Shown: piece after piece, positions 7,633 through 17,341 of the stretch
How positions within the stretch are numbered: position 1 is the stretch's first letter
Layout of the letters: each line of letters starts with the position of its first letter
DNA from: Polyangiaceae bacterium
Lineage (GTDB): Bacteria > Myxococcota_A > Polyangia > Polyangiales > Polyangiaceae
Assembly: GCA_023150915.1 (NCBI GenBank)
Contig: JAKLKA010000053.1
Span: 1 to 42,502, forward strand
Length of the DNA: 42,502 nt
Direction of reading: 5' to 3'
Made by a program: the position numbers and the translations under genes
The notes under the pieces: model-generated
Told to the model about the DNA's origin: nothing
What the model saw: the letters and a program-made list of their open reading frames with translations, nothing else
The model's database searches: none

Positions 7633-8778
7633 GTGAGGCCGAAGCGTCCAAGCTCGAAACACGTGGCGAGAGACTCACGGTACGGAGAGAAGATCGTCTG
7701 GACGGGCCGACCCGAGCGGCTCGAGACACCGTCGTTTCTCCGCGCGGCGGCCCTGGTGATGTTCGCAGCCGCGTTCATCTCGGTCTGCTTCGCCTTCGTG
7801 CTCACCCGATCGCTGGGCACCTCGCCGGCGTCGACGCTGCTGTTCGGTGCCTGGGCGGCCACGCTGGGCCTGGGGCTGCTGCATGGCCCTCGGGTCTGGC
7901 TGGCGCGGGTCAGCTACGAAGTGACCGAGCACCACGTGGTGTTCAAGCGCGGCCCATTCCGGCGCAGCATCGAGCGGAGCGCCGTCAGCTTCGCCCGCAT
8001 CCACTGGCTGGCGCCGGGCGTGGGTGACGTCGAGCTGGTGCGTGCCGTCCCGACCGGCGCGCTGCGACGACGCCTGATGCTGCGCCTGTATGGGCTGAAG
8101 GCGCCGGACCGGGTCGCGGCCATCATCGCGGGGCACGAAGACGTGGTCCTTCCGGGCCGCGACGACAAGCTCTTGGCGCAGCGGCTTCAGCTCGGCGAGC
8201 GCGTGCTGTGGGCGGCGAATCCCCGGCCCACGTGGCGCTCTTACCTTCCGCGCCACCGCGCGTGGACCAGCGTCGCACTATCGGTGATCTTGCTGGCGGT
8301 CGCGGTGCGCATGGTCGCGACCAGCGTTCCGACCCTGAAGAAGCTCCTGGCGGCCGGGATCTCGAACCAAGCGCTGGCCTTCGAAGCGCTGGTCACGGGG
8401 CTGGGGCTGGCCACGCTGACCGTGCTCGCCTCGTCGGTGGTGTTGTTCCACCGGGCGGTGATTCGGCCGGGGCGGCTGGCAGGCTCGACCCGGTACCTGG
8501 TGACCAACCGGCGCGTCTTGATCCAGCGCGGCAAAGAAGAGCTGCACCTCGACCGCAGCCGAATCGTGGACCTGATCGACGCCCCGGCGGGCGACGGCCT
8601 GCGCGACGTGTTCTTGGTGCTCGACGGCCCGCGCGCCCGCGCGCTGGCGGCCAGCGGGGCATTCCGGGACGACGAAGCGATGCCCGGCCTGCGCCCGGTG
8701 CTCGAACGGGTCGAAGACGTGGAAGGTCTGAGTCGCGCGCTCAGCGCTCCCGACGAATCGTTGCCGCACGCCGCTTGA
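7633..8778 (+). CDS. membrane protein with two bacterial PH-like domains
   Basis: A 381-residue protein with a repeated plan: a membrane hairpin at about residues 36-85, a PH-like (bPH2-type) soluble domain at about 90-165, a second hairpin around 210-285, and a second PH-like domain around 290-370. The first soluble domain has VSYEVTEHHVVFKRGPF and the second TRYLVTNRRVLIQRGKEELHL. These are the strands typical of bacterial PH domains, where a Y-x-VT-x-x-R-hydrophobic pattern recurs. Such proteins sit in the inner membrane with the PH-like parts in the cytoplasm; their role is not established. The GTG at 7633 is a tentative start, and a GTG ten codons downstream is also possible. Its last 38 bases overlap the convergent TPR gene. 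Confidence 0.7.
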   Translation: MRPKRPSSKHVARDSRYGEKIVWTGRPERLETPSFLRAAALVMFAAAFISVCFAFVLTRSLGTSPASTLLFGAWAATLGLGLLHGPRVWLARVSYEVTEHHVVFKRGPFRRSIERSAVSFARIHWLAPGVGDVELVRAVPTGALRRRLMLRLYGLKAPDRVAAIIAGHEDVVLPGRDDKLLAQRLQLGERVLWAANPRPTWRSYLPRHRAWTSVALSVILLAVAVRMVATSVPTLKKLLAAGISNQALAFEALVTGLGLATLTVLASSVVLFHRAVIRPGRLAGSTRYLVTNRRVLIQRGKEELHLDRSRIVDLIDAPAGDGLRDVFLVLDGPRARALAASGAFRDDEAMPGLRPVLERVEDVEGLSRALSAPDESLPHAA

Positions 8779-9712
8779 TCTCGGGGGCAAGCTTGTTCAG
8801 GCGCGCCAAGGTGGTGGCCTGGTGGCGCCGCGCGTGGTCGACCCAGCGGTGTCGATCGGGCACGGCGAGATCCAGGTACTTCTGCCAGGCCTCGCCGGCG
8901 TCCAAGAGGTGGGCCGCCACCAGCTCCGGCTTCTTGGCGTCGCGCGCCGCGGACAGCGCGGACAGCGCCCGGTAGTAGTGGATGTCGTAGGCGGGCACGA
9001 AGAACACGCTGGGCAGATCGAGGGCCGAGCCGACCCCGGGAATGTGGATGGCCCGCGCCACCGCCATCGCCTCGAGCCCGCGAGGCAAATCTCCGTTGCG
9101 CTCCAGCGCCACGCCCAGACCGTAGTGCGCCAGCGCGGTGAGGTCGGGGCGATCGGCCAGCGCAATGGCCTTGCGATAGTCCGCCGCCGACGCCTCGAGG
9201 TCACCGAGCACCATGGCCGACTCGGCGCGGTTGGTCAGGATGTTGGCCCGAAAGCCCGGCTCCCACACGCGGTCGAGCGCGTGGGTGTAGGCCTCCCGCT
9301 CGCGCCGCGGGTCCCCCAGGCGCGCCGAGGCGATGGCGAGGTTGAACCACGCTCGCCCCGCCAGCGGGGAGTCGGGCTCGAGCCCGAGCGCGCGCTCGAG
9401 CAGGCGTCGCGCGTCGGCGTCGCGCCCCACCATCGGATCAGAGAGCAGGTCGCCGGCCACGTAGAGCAGCCGTGCGTCGGCGCTCTGCGCGCCACCCGCG
9501 AGCTCGATCACCGCCAGCGCGGCCCGCATGAAGCGCTCGGGCAGCGTGGGATCTGCCCACGCGCTGTCGTCACGCGCCACCATGCGCTCGACGGCTACCA
9601 GGGTCTGATAGTCGCGGCGGGTCGTGGGATCGCGCGCAGCGTCCCAGATCGAGGGCTGCGCGTTCGCCACGCCGGCAAGCGTCAGGCCCGCGGCGACGAG
9701 CGCCAGTCTCAT
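8741..9712 (-). CDS. exported TPR protein (second of a pair)
   Basis: A 323-residue protein with a clear signal peptide, MRLALVAAGLTLAGVANA, cut before QPS. The frame is open 36 codons further, but the ATG at 9712 begins exactly at this signal and overlaps the upstream gene by four bases. The rest is Ala/Leu-rich helix pairs with TPR-like features, for example LVAAHLLDAGEAWQKYLDLA and PLAGRAWFNLAIASARLGD, covering about residues 90-250. No catalytic motif is visible. It probably acts in the periplasm as a scaffold. Its 3' end overlaps the convergent PH-domain gene by 38 bases. The function is not known. Confidence 0.75.
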   Translation of the reverse strand: MRLALVAAGLTLAGVANAQPSIWDAARDPTTRRDYQTLVAVERMVARDDSAWADPTLPERFMRAALAVIELAGGAQSADARLLYVAGDLLSDPMVGRDADARRLLERALGLEPDSPLAGRAWFNLAIASARLGDPRREREAYTHALDRVWEPGFRANILTNRAESAMVLGDLEASAADYRKAIALADRPDLTALAHYGLGVALERNGDLPRGLEAMAVARAIHIPGVGSALDLPSVFFVPAYDIHYYRALSALSAARDAKKPELVAAHLLDAGEAWQKYLDLAVPDRHRWVDHARRHQATTLARLNKLAPEIKRRAATIRRER

Positions 9713-10698
9713 CGCGGCTTGCCCGCGCGGCGGGGAAGAGCCCCGCCCGCTTCTTGGTGCTTCTTGGCATGGGCCTGCCACGGCGACCCGGGCGAGGCGC
9801 TGCTCGAGAACGCCTTCCACAGCCGCTTGGCCACATCTGGGTGCCCGCGCTCGGCGAGCATGGCGGCAATCGCGGCGAGCTCGCCGTCGGCCAGCGTGAC
9901 CAGCGCGCTCGTGTTGGGCGACTCGGCGAGACGCGCCACCCCCAGCGGGCCACGCACCTCCGCCGCGACGCCCCGCGCTTCGTCGTGGCGGCCTTGCCGA
10001 TCCAGCGTCAGTGCGGTGGCCCCCAGCACGACATCGGACAGCCCTGGCAACCCGCGCAGGCGGCGCGCCTCGCCCAGGTACCCCAGGGCTTCGTCCAGCG
10101 CCTGAGCGTCGTGCCGCATCACGGCCATGGCGCCTTCCAGATAGACGCGCTGCCGGCGCCGAGCGTCGGCCAGCATGCCGGCGCGCGGGACCAGCGCGCG
10201 GTAAGCCGCGACCGCCTCGGCGTGCTCACCGGCGGCGATGGCCGACAGCGCCAGATCGTGCAGCGCCGCCGGCTCGGCCAGCGCCTGCTTGTCCAGGGCG
10301 CGCGCCTTCGAGAACAGCGCGAACGCCTCGCGGGGGCGCCCGGCGCCGACCAGCGCCCGTGCCTCCAGCACCCACGACGCCGCGCTGTCGGGGGCCAGCG
10401 CGCGCGCACGCGCCGCCGCCGCCAGTGACCTGTCCGGCGCCCGCGAGAGCTGGGCGTATCCCAAGGCCAGCGCGTCGCAGAACGCACCCACCCGTGGCTT
10501 CTGCGCGCGCTCCCAGTGCGTGCGCCCGGCTGCCCGCGAGCCGTCCGCGACGCACGCCGGCGGTCGCGGGCTCGCCGCGCGCGCTGCGGACAGGTCCGCG
10601 CCGAGCTTCTGCCCTGCGTCCATCCCTGCGGGCGCGGCCTGCGCGAACGCGCTCGCGCCGAGCGCGGTCACCATGCAGAAGGCTCGGAGCGCTACCAC
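9709..10698 (-). CDS. exported TPR protein (first of a pair)
   Basis: A 329-residue protein with a probable signal peptide at residues 1-20 ending ASAFAQA. TPR-like helical repeats follow at about 75-250: SLAAAARARALAPDSAASWV, EAFALFSKARALDK and EAVAAYRALVPRAG show the alternating small and large residues of TPR helices. The last part, ending HAKKHQEAGGALPRRAGKPR, is basic. The GTG at 10698 keeps a basic residue ahead of the hydrophobic core; an ATG eight codons later is a possible alternative. It overlaps the next TPR gene by four bases, so both are translated together and may bind the same partner. It starts 18 bases beyond the purA stop, so it may share the hisZ-purA transcript. No specific function can be assigned. 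Confidence 0.72.
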   Translation of the reverse strand: MVALRAFCMVTALGASAFAQAAPAGMDAGQKLGADLSAARAASPRPPACVADGSRAAGRTHWERAQKPRVGAFCDALALGYAQLSRAPDRSLAAAARARALAPDSAASWVLEARALVGAGRPREAFALFSKARALDKQALAEPAALHDLALSAIAAGEHAEAVAAYRALVPRAGMLADARRRQRVYLEGAMAVMRHDAQALDEALGYLGEARRLRGLPGLSDVVLGATALTLDRQGRHDEARGVAAEVRGPLGVARLAESPNTSALVTLADGELAAIAAMLAERGHPDVAKRLWKAFSSSASPGSPWQAHAKKHQEAGGALPRRAGKPR

Positions 10699-10716
10699 GA
10701 CCTCAGAAGCTTACGA

Positions 10717-12014
<1,298 letters not shown>

Positions 12015-12018
<4 letters not shown>

Positions 12019-13274
12019 GAGTTCCGTTCCTTCCCGAGTGCCTGCGCCACGCTCGCGGCCAGCAGAGCCGGCTCGGCCCAGGGCAGGTCGCTGCCCGCCC
12101 GGTCGGCCACACGCTCGAGCCGTGCGCTTCCAGCCCCCAGCGTGAGCACGTGGCTGAAGTGCCAGGCACGCGCGTGCTCCCAGATTTCTCGCGGCGCTTC
12201 GGTCGCGCTGACCCCCAGAGCGCGCAGGGCCGAAAGCACCCGCGCGTCACCGGCCACCAAGACGCGCGGCGCCGGGCGTGCGGACGACTCGCCGAGCGCC
12301 CAGCTCAGGTGGTCGAGGGCGACCGCGAAGCCCGCCGCCGGCCGCGGCGCCCCGAACAGACCGAGCAGGCCGTCGTAACGCCCGCCGGCGCCGACGGCGG
12401 CGCCCGGGCCCTCGGCCAGGATCTGGAAAGTCACGCCGGTGTAGTAGCCGAGATCGCGCACTTCTCCGAGATCCACCACGATCGCCGGCGCCAGCTGCGA
12501 GCGAGTGGCCCGCTCCCACACCTGTTCGAGCTCGTGGAGGCCGGGCCCGGCCGGACCGGCGGCGAGCACGCGCCGCGCCTCGGGCCAGATCTCGGCGCCG
12601 CCGCAGAGCTCGGTCAGCGCCGACAGGGCGCGCGAAAGCCCAGCCTCGAGCCCGGCGCGCTTCGCTCGCCGTTCGAGCTCGGCAGAGTCCTTCTGCGTCA
12701 GCGCCTCGGTCAGCCCCCAGCGCGCGGGCTCGGGGCAGGCTTCGAGCAGTGCGCCGGCAACGCGAGCGTGCCCCAGATCGAGCACGAACTGCCCGAGCCC
12801 CGCCCGCCCCAGGGCCGAACACGCGACCTCGAGCACCTCGAAATCGCCGTCGGGCGCCGCACTGCCGATCAGCTCGATGCCGGCCTGGGGGATCTGGCGA
12901 TGACGTCGCGCTCGCTCGCGCCGCAGGCGCACCACCGAGCCTTCGTAGGCCAGGCGTGCAGGCCCCGGCGCGTCCCCGAGCCGGGTGGCGACCAGGCGCG
13001 CAATCTGCGGGGTCATGTCGGGGCGCAGCGCCACGACCTCGCCCGATTCGGGCTCGACGAAGCGCAGCACCTCGCGCGGATCCAGCGCACCCAGACCGCG
13101 CTCGAGCACCGCCGCATACTCGAACACCGGAACCGTCACGCGCTGGTAGCCGAACAGCTCGAAGCTGGCCATCAGGCCCCGGCCCAACGCCGAGAGCGCC
13201 CGGCTCTCTTCCGGCAAGAGATCGCGCATCCCGGCGGGCAGCGGGTGCGCGAGGCTGTCGTCGCTCGGACGCAT
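12015..13274 (-). CDS. hisZ: ATP phosphoribosyltransferase regulatory subunit
   Basis: A 419-residue HisRS-like protein without tRNA-ligase function. In the family HisZ binds short-form HisG and allows its activity and histidine feedback in the first step of histidine synthesis. Visible features are HPLPAGMRDLLPEES (10-24), RPDMTPQIARLVATRL, YEGSVVRLRRERARRHRQIP, QAGIELIG and GGRYDGLLGLFGAPRPAAGF. The catalytic Arg-containing motif 3 of true HisRS and the C-terminal anticodon domain pattern are not recognisable, favouring HisZ. Its presence implies that the genome encodes a short HisG elsewhere. The ATG at 13274 is the first of a minus-strand pair with purA. True HisRS is the main alternative but fits less well. 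Confidence 0.88.
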
Positions 13275-13350
13275 GGCAAAAGGCGCCGGAGCCTAACATG
13301 ACGGGCCCCCGGGGCTGCCAGGCCGAGGGCTTTTGAGCTACGAAACGGGG

Positions 13351-14097
13351 ATGAGTCACGGAGCCCCCGAGTCTTCTGGCGTGGACGTGCGCGAGCGTGG
13401 CGCCGCGAAGGACGGCGTCCCTCAGACGCTGGACCAGCGCTTGTTCATGCAGCTCACCTGCTTTCAGTGCGGGCCCACCCTGCCGCCGCCGCGGGCCGTC
13501 GAGCGACTGGCGGCGCGCCTCGAGAGCGCGGGCATGCCGTCGGTGATCTACGAAGACGTGAATCACCCCCGGGGCGTGGCGGTGCTGGGCTTCTCCGAAG
13601 ACCCGGCAGACTTCGTCGAGAAGCTCCGGCCCGCCAGCAGCGACGAAGAGCTGGTGGGGCTCGCCGTGCGCCCCGAGCTCGGGATGATCGGGCGCACCTA
13701 CTCGACCGGGTTCGAGCAGGACCTGGCGTTCTGGCTCCTCGAGCGACCGCGCGCCACGGTGCTCAACGCAGCCTGGCCCTGGGCCATCTGGTATCCGCTG
13801 CGGCGCAAGGGCGAGTTCGAGCGACTCGATCCGAAAGAGAAGGCGGGCATCATGCGCGAGCACGGCGGCATCGGCCGCACGTACGGCGACGCGGATCTGG
13901 CCCACGACGTTCGCCTGGCGTGCCATGGCCTCGATCAGGCCGACAACGACTTCGTGATCGGCTTGGTCGGCAAAGAGCTGTTCCCGCTCTCGCACGTGGT
14001 GCAGTCGATGCGACGCACGCGCCAGACCGCGGAGTACATGGAGAAAATGGGCCCGTTCTTCGTGGGCCGCGCGGTGTGGCGCCACGCGGGCCGCTGA
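13351..14097 (+). CDS. chlorite dismutase / HemQ-like haem protein
   Basis: A 248-residue member of the chlorite-dismutase superfamily, which includes coproheme decarboxylase (HemQ/ChdC). The C-terminal half aligns by eye with that family: IWYPLRRKGEFERLDP (146-161), then KAGIMREHGGIGRTYGD (164-180), where His171 would be the proximal haem ligand, and QTAEYMEKMGPFFVGRAVWR (225-244). Tyr148 sits where HemQ has its catalytic Tyr (YPMSK), but the following Lys is an Arg here. The first 30 residues are a polar extension. The ATG at 13351 has ACGGGG just upstream; an in-frame TTG at 13333 is less likely. The HAD gene starts 5 bases after it. No other haem gene is near, so the substrate is uncertain. 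Confidence 0.78.
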   Translation: MSHGAPESSGVDVRERGAAKDGVPQTLDQRLFMQLTCFQCGPTLPPPRAVERLAARLESAGMPSVIYEDVNHPRGVAVLGFSEDPADFVEKLRPASSDEELVGLAVRPELGMIGRTYSTGFEQDLAFWLLERPRATVLNAAWPWAIWYPLRRKGEFERLDPKEKAGIMREHGGIGRTYGDADLAHDVRLACHGLDQADNDFVIGLVGKELFPLSHVVQSMRRTRQTAEYMEKMGPFFVGRAVWRHAGR

Positions 14098-14102
14098 AGC
14101 CG

Positions 14103-14765
14103 ATGCGGGTCGTCTTCGACCTGGACGGGACGCTGGTCGACTCGCGCGCGGACATCGTGAGCGCCACGAACTTCGCGCTCGCCGCCGCCGGCCGACCGCC
14201 GCTGCCCGACCGGGTGGTGACCGGCTACATCGGCGACGGTGCCCGATCGCTCATGGCACGGGCCGCCGGGCTGCCGGAGCACGATCCGGCTGTCGAGCCG
14301 TTCCTGCGCTCGTTCCTCGACCATTACAGCGACCACGCGACGGAGCGCACGCTTCCGCTGCCGGGTGCGGTGGCGGTGCTCGAGACACTGCGGCAGACGG
14401 TGCCGCTGGCGCTGTGCACGAACAAGCCCCGGCGGACCACCCTGCGCGTGCTCTCGGCGCTGGGCCTGCGCGGCTACTTCTCGGCGCTGGTTTGCGGCGA
14501 CGATCTCCCCGAGCGCAAGCCGCATCCGGCGCCGCTGCTCGCCATCGGCGAGCGCCTGCGCTGCTCGGTGCACGCGATGGTGATGGTGGGCGACGGGCCG
14601 CAAGACGTCGAGTGCGCCCAGCGCGCCGGCGCGCGCAGCGTCGGCGTGGTGGGGAACATCGCCCCCCGAAGCGCGCTCGAGCAAGCTGGGCCCGACGCGC
14701 TGATCGGCAGCCTGGCCGAGCTTCTGCCCCTGCTCTATCGCTGGGGTCAGGCGACCAAGAGGTGA
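14103..14765 (+). CDS. gph: HAD-superfamily phosphatase, phosphoglycolate phosphatase-like
   Basis: A 220-residue hydrolase of HAD subfamily I. Motif I is VFDLDGTLVD with Asp6 as nucleophile and Asp8 as acid/base. Motif II is the CTNKP Thr at about 106, motif III the Lys in ERKPHP (137-142), and motif IV is GDGPQDVE (163-170). The helical cap at about 15-85, with a GYIGDGARSLMARAAG segment, matches Gph. Phosphoglycolate phosphatase clears 2-phosphoglycolate formed during DNA end repair, but substrate preference cannot be read from sequence. The ATG at 14103 follows the previous stop by 5 bases, so the two genes are probably one operon. The last 19 bases overlap the convergent PATAN-J gene. 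Confidence 0.85.
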   Translation: MRVVFDLDGTLVDSRADIVSATNFALAAAGRPPLPDRVVTGYIGDGARSLMARAAGLPEHDPAVEPFLRSFLDHYSDHATERTLPLPGAVAVLETLRQTVPLALCTNKPRRTTLRVLSALGLRGYFSALVCGDDLPERKPHPAPLLAIGERLRCSVHAMVMVGDGPQDVECAQRAGARSVGVVGNIAPRSALEQAGPDALIGSLAELLPLLYRWGQATKR

Positions 14766-15448
14766 TAGGCCGCGCTCAGCGCGGCGAAGCGCGCGAGCAA
14801 CGAGGCACGCTCGGGTCCGGTGGCCTGGGGGTGCCGGTCGGGGTGGACCGACGACGCCAGGCTGCGAAACGCGCGCTGCACCGACGCAGGGCTGGCATCG
14901 GGGCCCAAGCCCAGCACCGCCAGCGCCTGGGCGCGCGCGCGGTCGCGACCGGCCCCCGAGCGCGGGCGCGCCGGCCCCGCGGCGTCGCGCTTGCGCGGCC
15001 GACCGTGCAAGAACTCTCGCGGCGAGAGCGGGATGGTGCGCTCTCTGGGCGGTCGCGCCACCCGGAAGCGGATCTCTGCGTCGGGCAACGCGAACAGCGC
15101 GTCCAGCTTGTAACGCAGCTGGCGCCGAAGCGCGGCGCCCAGGGCGCTGCCCGCGAGCGCGGCATCCTCGACCAAGATCTGCCCGGCCTTGCGCCCCGGC
15201 GATCGCATGAGCTCGCGCTCCAGGTGGCGGAGCGCGTCGTGGCCGATGAACCCCTGCTCGGCCAAGATACGCCCCACGCGCGGAACCACCAGCGAGCTCT
15301 CGACGCGCGACACCAGGCCCGCCTCGAAGTGGATCCGATGCGTCCGCCCACCCTCGATCAACTCCAGCACTCCGCTGGCGCGCTCGCGATGCACGTTCCC
15401 GATCAGATCACCGAGGGTGGTGGCGGAAAGACGGCCAACGAGCCGCAT
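14747..15448 (-). CDS. PATAN (DUF4388) domain fused to a C-terminal J-domain
   Basis: A 233-residue two-domain protein. Residues 1-130 resemble DUF4388 (PATAN): LVGRLSATTLGDLIGNVHRE, then SGVLELIEGGRTHRIHFEAG and a PRVGRILAEQGFIG segment. This fold is common in myxobacterial signalling proteins and is thought to mediate protein interactions. After a basic Arg-rich linker (about 133-172) comes a J-domain: ALAVLGLGPDASPASVQRAF with the HPD at 202-204 and closing helix ARFAALSAAYHLL. J-domains stimulate Hsp70 ATPase through HPD. The protein could therefore direct DnaK to a signalling partner; that is inference. It starts 9 bases after the MerR-type gene in the same direction. Its 3' end overlaps gph by 19 bases. 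Confidence 0.8.
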   Translation of the reverse strand: MRLVGRLSATTLGDLIGNVHRERASGVLELIEGGRTHRIHFEAGLVSRVESSLVVPRVGRILAEQGFIGHDALRHLERELMRSPGRKAGQILVEDAALAGSALGAALRRQLRYKLDALFALPDAEIRFRVARPPRERTIPLSPREFLHGRPRKRDAAGPARPRSGAGRDRARAQALAVLGLGPDASPASVQRAFRSLASSVHPDRHPQATGPERASLLARFAALSAAYHLLVA

Positions 15449-15457
15449 GCCTGCGAA

Positions 15458-16885
15458 TTACCGCGTGGGCCCGCTCTCGGCCAACATCTCGAGGCTTTCG
15501 GCAGTCCGCCCGATGGGACCGCTGGGGTCGATCGCCATGGCCCGCGCGAGCTGGGCGCGCGCCTCGGCCGGGCGCCCGTGCTCGAGCAACGTGCGCCCCA
15601 GCGCCAGCCGCGCGTTGGCCTCGATCCGCGCGTGGGCGGCGGGGTGCAGGTGACCGGGAGAGCCCAGGACCACCCCCAGCGCCGCCTCGAGATCTCGGAT
15701 CGCCAGCGGGCGCCGGCCCAGCGCGCGCGGCAAGGCGAGCGCCACCAGCCCGCGGCGTAGAAACCCCAGAGCGGACGCCAGCGGATCGGCGTCGCGCCCC
15801 GGATCCGCGCCGAACAGGCGCCCCAGGGCCGGGACCACGCGCTCGAGCAGGCCCTCGCCCGCAGCGTTCTGGCCGAGCGCACGCCCAAGCGCTGCCTCGG
15901 CGGCGAGCACCTCGCCCAGGGGAAAGCTTCCGGCCCGAGCCAGGATCGCGTCGAGCTCGGCCCCCTCTTTGCTGGCTGCCACGATCAACTCGGCCCGGGG
16001 CCGGAGCAGGCCGCGCACCGCCGCTGGCAGCCGGGTCAGGTCGCGCATCGGCCCCACGGCGAACAGGTGCCAGACCAGGTCGTTTGCCTTCGCCGGATCG
16101 CCCTGGCGAGCACCTGCTGCCAGCTTTGCTCGCTGATCGTCGGCACCCAGCCGCGCCGACAGCTCGACCCCCAGCGGCAGCGGGCTCGCACTTCCGACCC
16201 GCGAGGCGGCGTCTCGAACGGCGGCGATCAGCGCTTCGACGATGCGGCGCAGGCTGAGATCGCGGTAAGCCGCGATGAAGCGCGCCACCGCCGAGCGCCC
16301 GGCCCGCAGGGCCGCCACGGGCTCGGTCATCTCGCCGCTCCGGATCACCAGGTCGAAGAACACGCCGGCCTCGGCTTCGACCAGCGCACCCACCCGCGGC
16401 GCGCTGACCCGCAAGTCCTCGAGGGTGAGATCCCGCGCTGGGCCCTCGAGCGCGACCACCTCGGCCACCGTGGCCAGCACCCGAGCCACGGTCGGATCTT
16501 CCGCGCTCTCGCCCGGAACGATGACGCCCAGCTCGCGAGCCACCCGGCCGACTTCTTCATCCGCCACCACGGCGGTCGCCTGCCCGGCGCCCAGGTGCGG
16601 ATCGATGCGCAGCACGTCGGCCAGCGTGTCCAGATCGCGCCCCGCGGGGTGCTCGAGCCCTGCGCGAAGAACGCTGCGGATCACCGCGACTGGCAAGTAC
16701 TTTTCTTCGCGTAGCTGGCGCACCAGGCGGAGCCGCTCGAGGTGCGCTTCGTCGTACAGCGCCTGGGTCTTCCCCTGCCGGCTGGGGGCGGGCAAGAGCC
16801 CTTCCCGCAGGTAGTAGTGGATGGTTTCGCGGGGTACGCCCGAGAGCCGTTCCAGCTCTGCCATGCGCATCCGCCGGCGCGCCAT
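15458..16885 (-). CDS. MerR-type regulator with very long helical/TPR C-terminus
   Basis: A 475-residue protein, far longer than usual MerR regulators (about 120-280). Residues 7-75 are a MerR winged helix: MAELERLSGVPRETIHYYLR, then ALYDEAHLERLRLVRQLREE with PVAVIRSVLRAG. A helical region follows at about 80-240, with FIAAYRDLSLRRIVEALIAA like the ligand part of TetR/MerR regulators. The remainder is helical and ends in a TPR-like unit (ARIEANARLALGRTLLEHGR, PAEARAQLARAMAIDPSGPI). No metal-binding Cys pair is seen, so an organic signal or protein partner is more likely than a metal. The ATG at 16885 shares its base with the stop of the secreted-protein gene (TGATG); an ATG at 16870 is an alternative. 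Confidence 0.75.
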   Translation of the reverse strand: MARRRMRMAELERLSGVPRETIHYYLREGLLPAPSRQGKTQALYDEAHLERLRLVRQLREEKYLPVAVIRSVLRAGLEHPAGRDLDTLADVLRIDPHLGAGQATAVVADEEVGRVARELGVIVPGESAEDPTVARVLATVAEVVALEGPARDLTLEDLRVSAPRVGALVEAEAGVFFDLVIRSGEMTEPVAALRAGRSAVARFIAAYRDLSLRRIVEALIAAVRDAASRVGSASPLPLGVELSARLGADDQRAKLAAGARQGDPAKANDLVWHLFAVGPMRDLTRLPAAVRGLLRPRAELIVAASKEGAELDAILARAGSFPLGEVLAAEAALGRALGQNAAGEGLLERVVPALGRLFGADPGRDADPLASALGFLRRGLVALALPRALGRRPLAIRDLEAALGVVLGSPGHLHPAAHARIEANARLALGRTLLEHGRPAEARAQLARAMAIDPSGPIGRTAESLEMLAESGPTR

Positions 16886-17295
16886 CAGGACGAAGGCCCA
16901 ACCTCGACGCGCGCGCTGACGGATCGAGCGTGCGGCGAGCACAGCTCGCGACCCCCGGCGCCCGGCTCGCACGCGACATAGCGCGCGCGGACCACGAGCT
17001 CACCGGCGCCGGTGGACGTGGCTGCCAGCGCCAGCGGCAGGCGCAGGCGACGCGGAGTGCCGCCGGTGGCGCTGCGAGGCCCGACGCGGGTACGCAGCGC
17101 GCGGGCGAAGCCGGGCGTGCCCACGACCAGTGCGTCGGCCCAGGCCAGGCGCCCCCGGGGAACCTCCACCTCGAGCTCGCAGAGCACGCGCCCCGGTGCG
17201 GACTCGCGGCGGCACGAGAGCCGCGCGTCGTCGGCCGCCGTTTCGGCCGAGGCGGGCAACGTGCACAGAAACACCACCGCCAGAGCCTTGCGCAT
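16885..17295 (-). CDS. small exported protein of unknown function
   Basis: A 136-residue protein with a signal peptide, MRKALAVVFLCTLPASA, cut before ETAADD. I do not recognise the mature part. It is beta-strand rich (VLCELEVEVPRGRLAWADAL, RLRLPLALAATSTGAGELVV) and contains four cysteines in two pairs, in LSCRRESAPGRVLCE and CEPGAGGRELC. These could form disulfides in the periplasm. The frame is open 48 codons upstream, but the ATG at 17295 starts the signal peptide. Its stop shares one base with the MerR-type start, so the exported protein and the regulator are translated together. The lipid kinase stop lies 46 bases upstream. A sensor-regulator relation is only a guess. Confidence 0.65.
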   Translation of the reverse strand: MRKALAVVFLCTLPASAETAADDARLSCRRESAPGRVLCELEVEVPRGRLAWADALVVGTPGFARALRTRVGPRSATGGTPRRLRLPLALAATSTGAGELVVRARYVACEPGAGGRELCSPHARSVSARVEVGPSS

Positions 17296-17341
17296 CACCT
17301 CCGATGATGCCGGAAAGGCCCTTGGGATTCCTACCGAAAAG

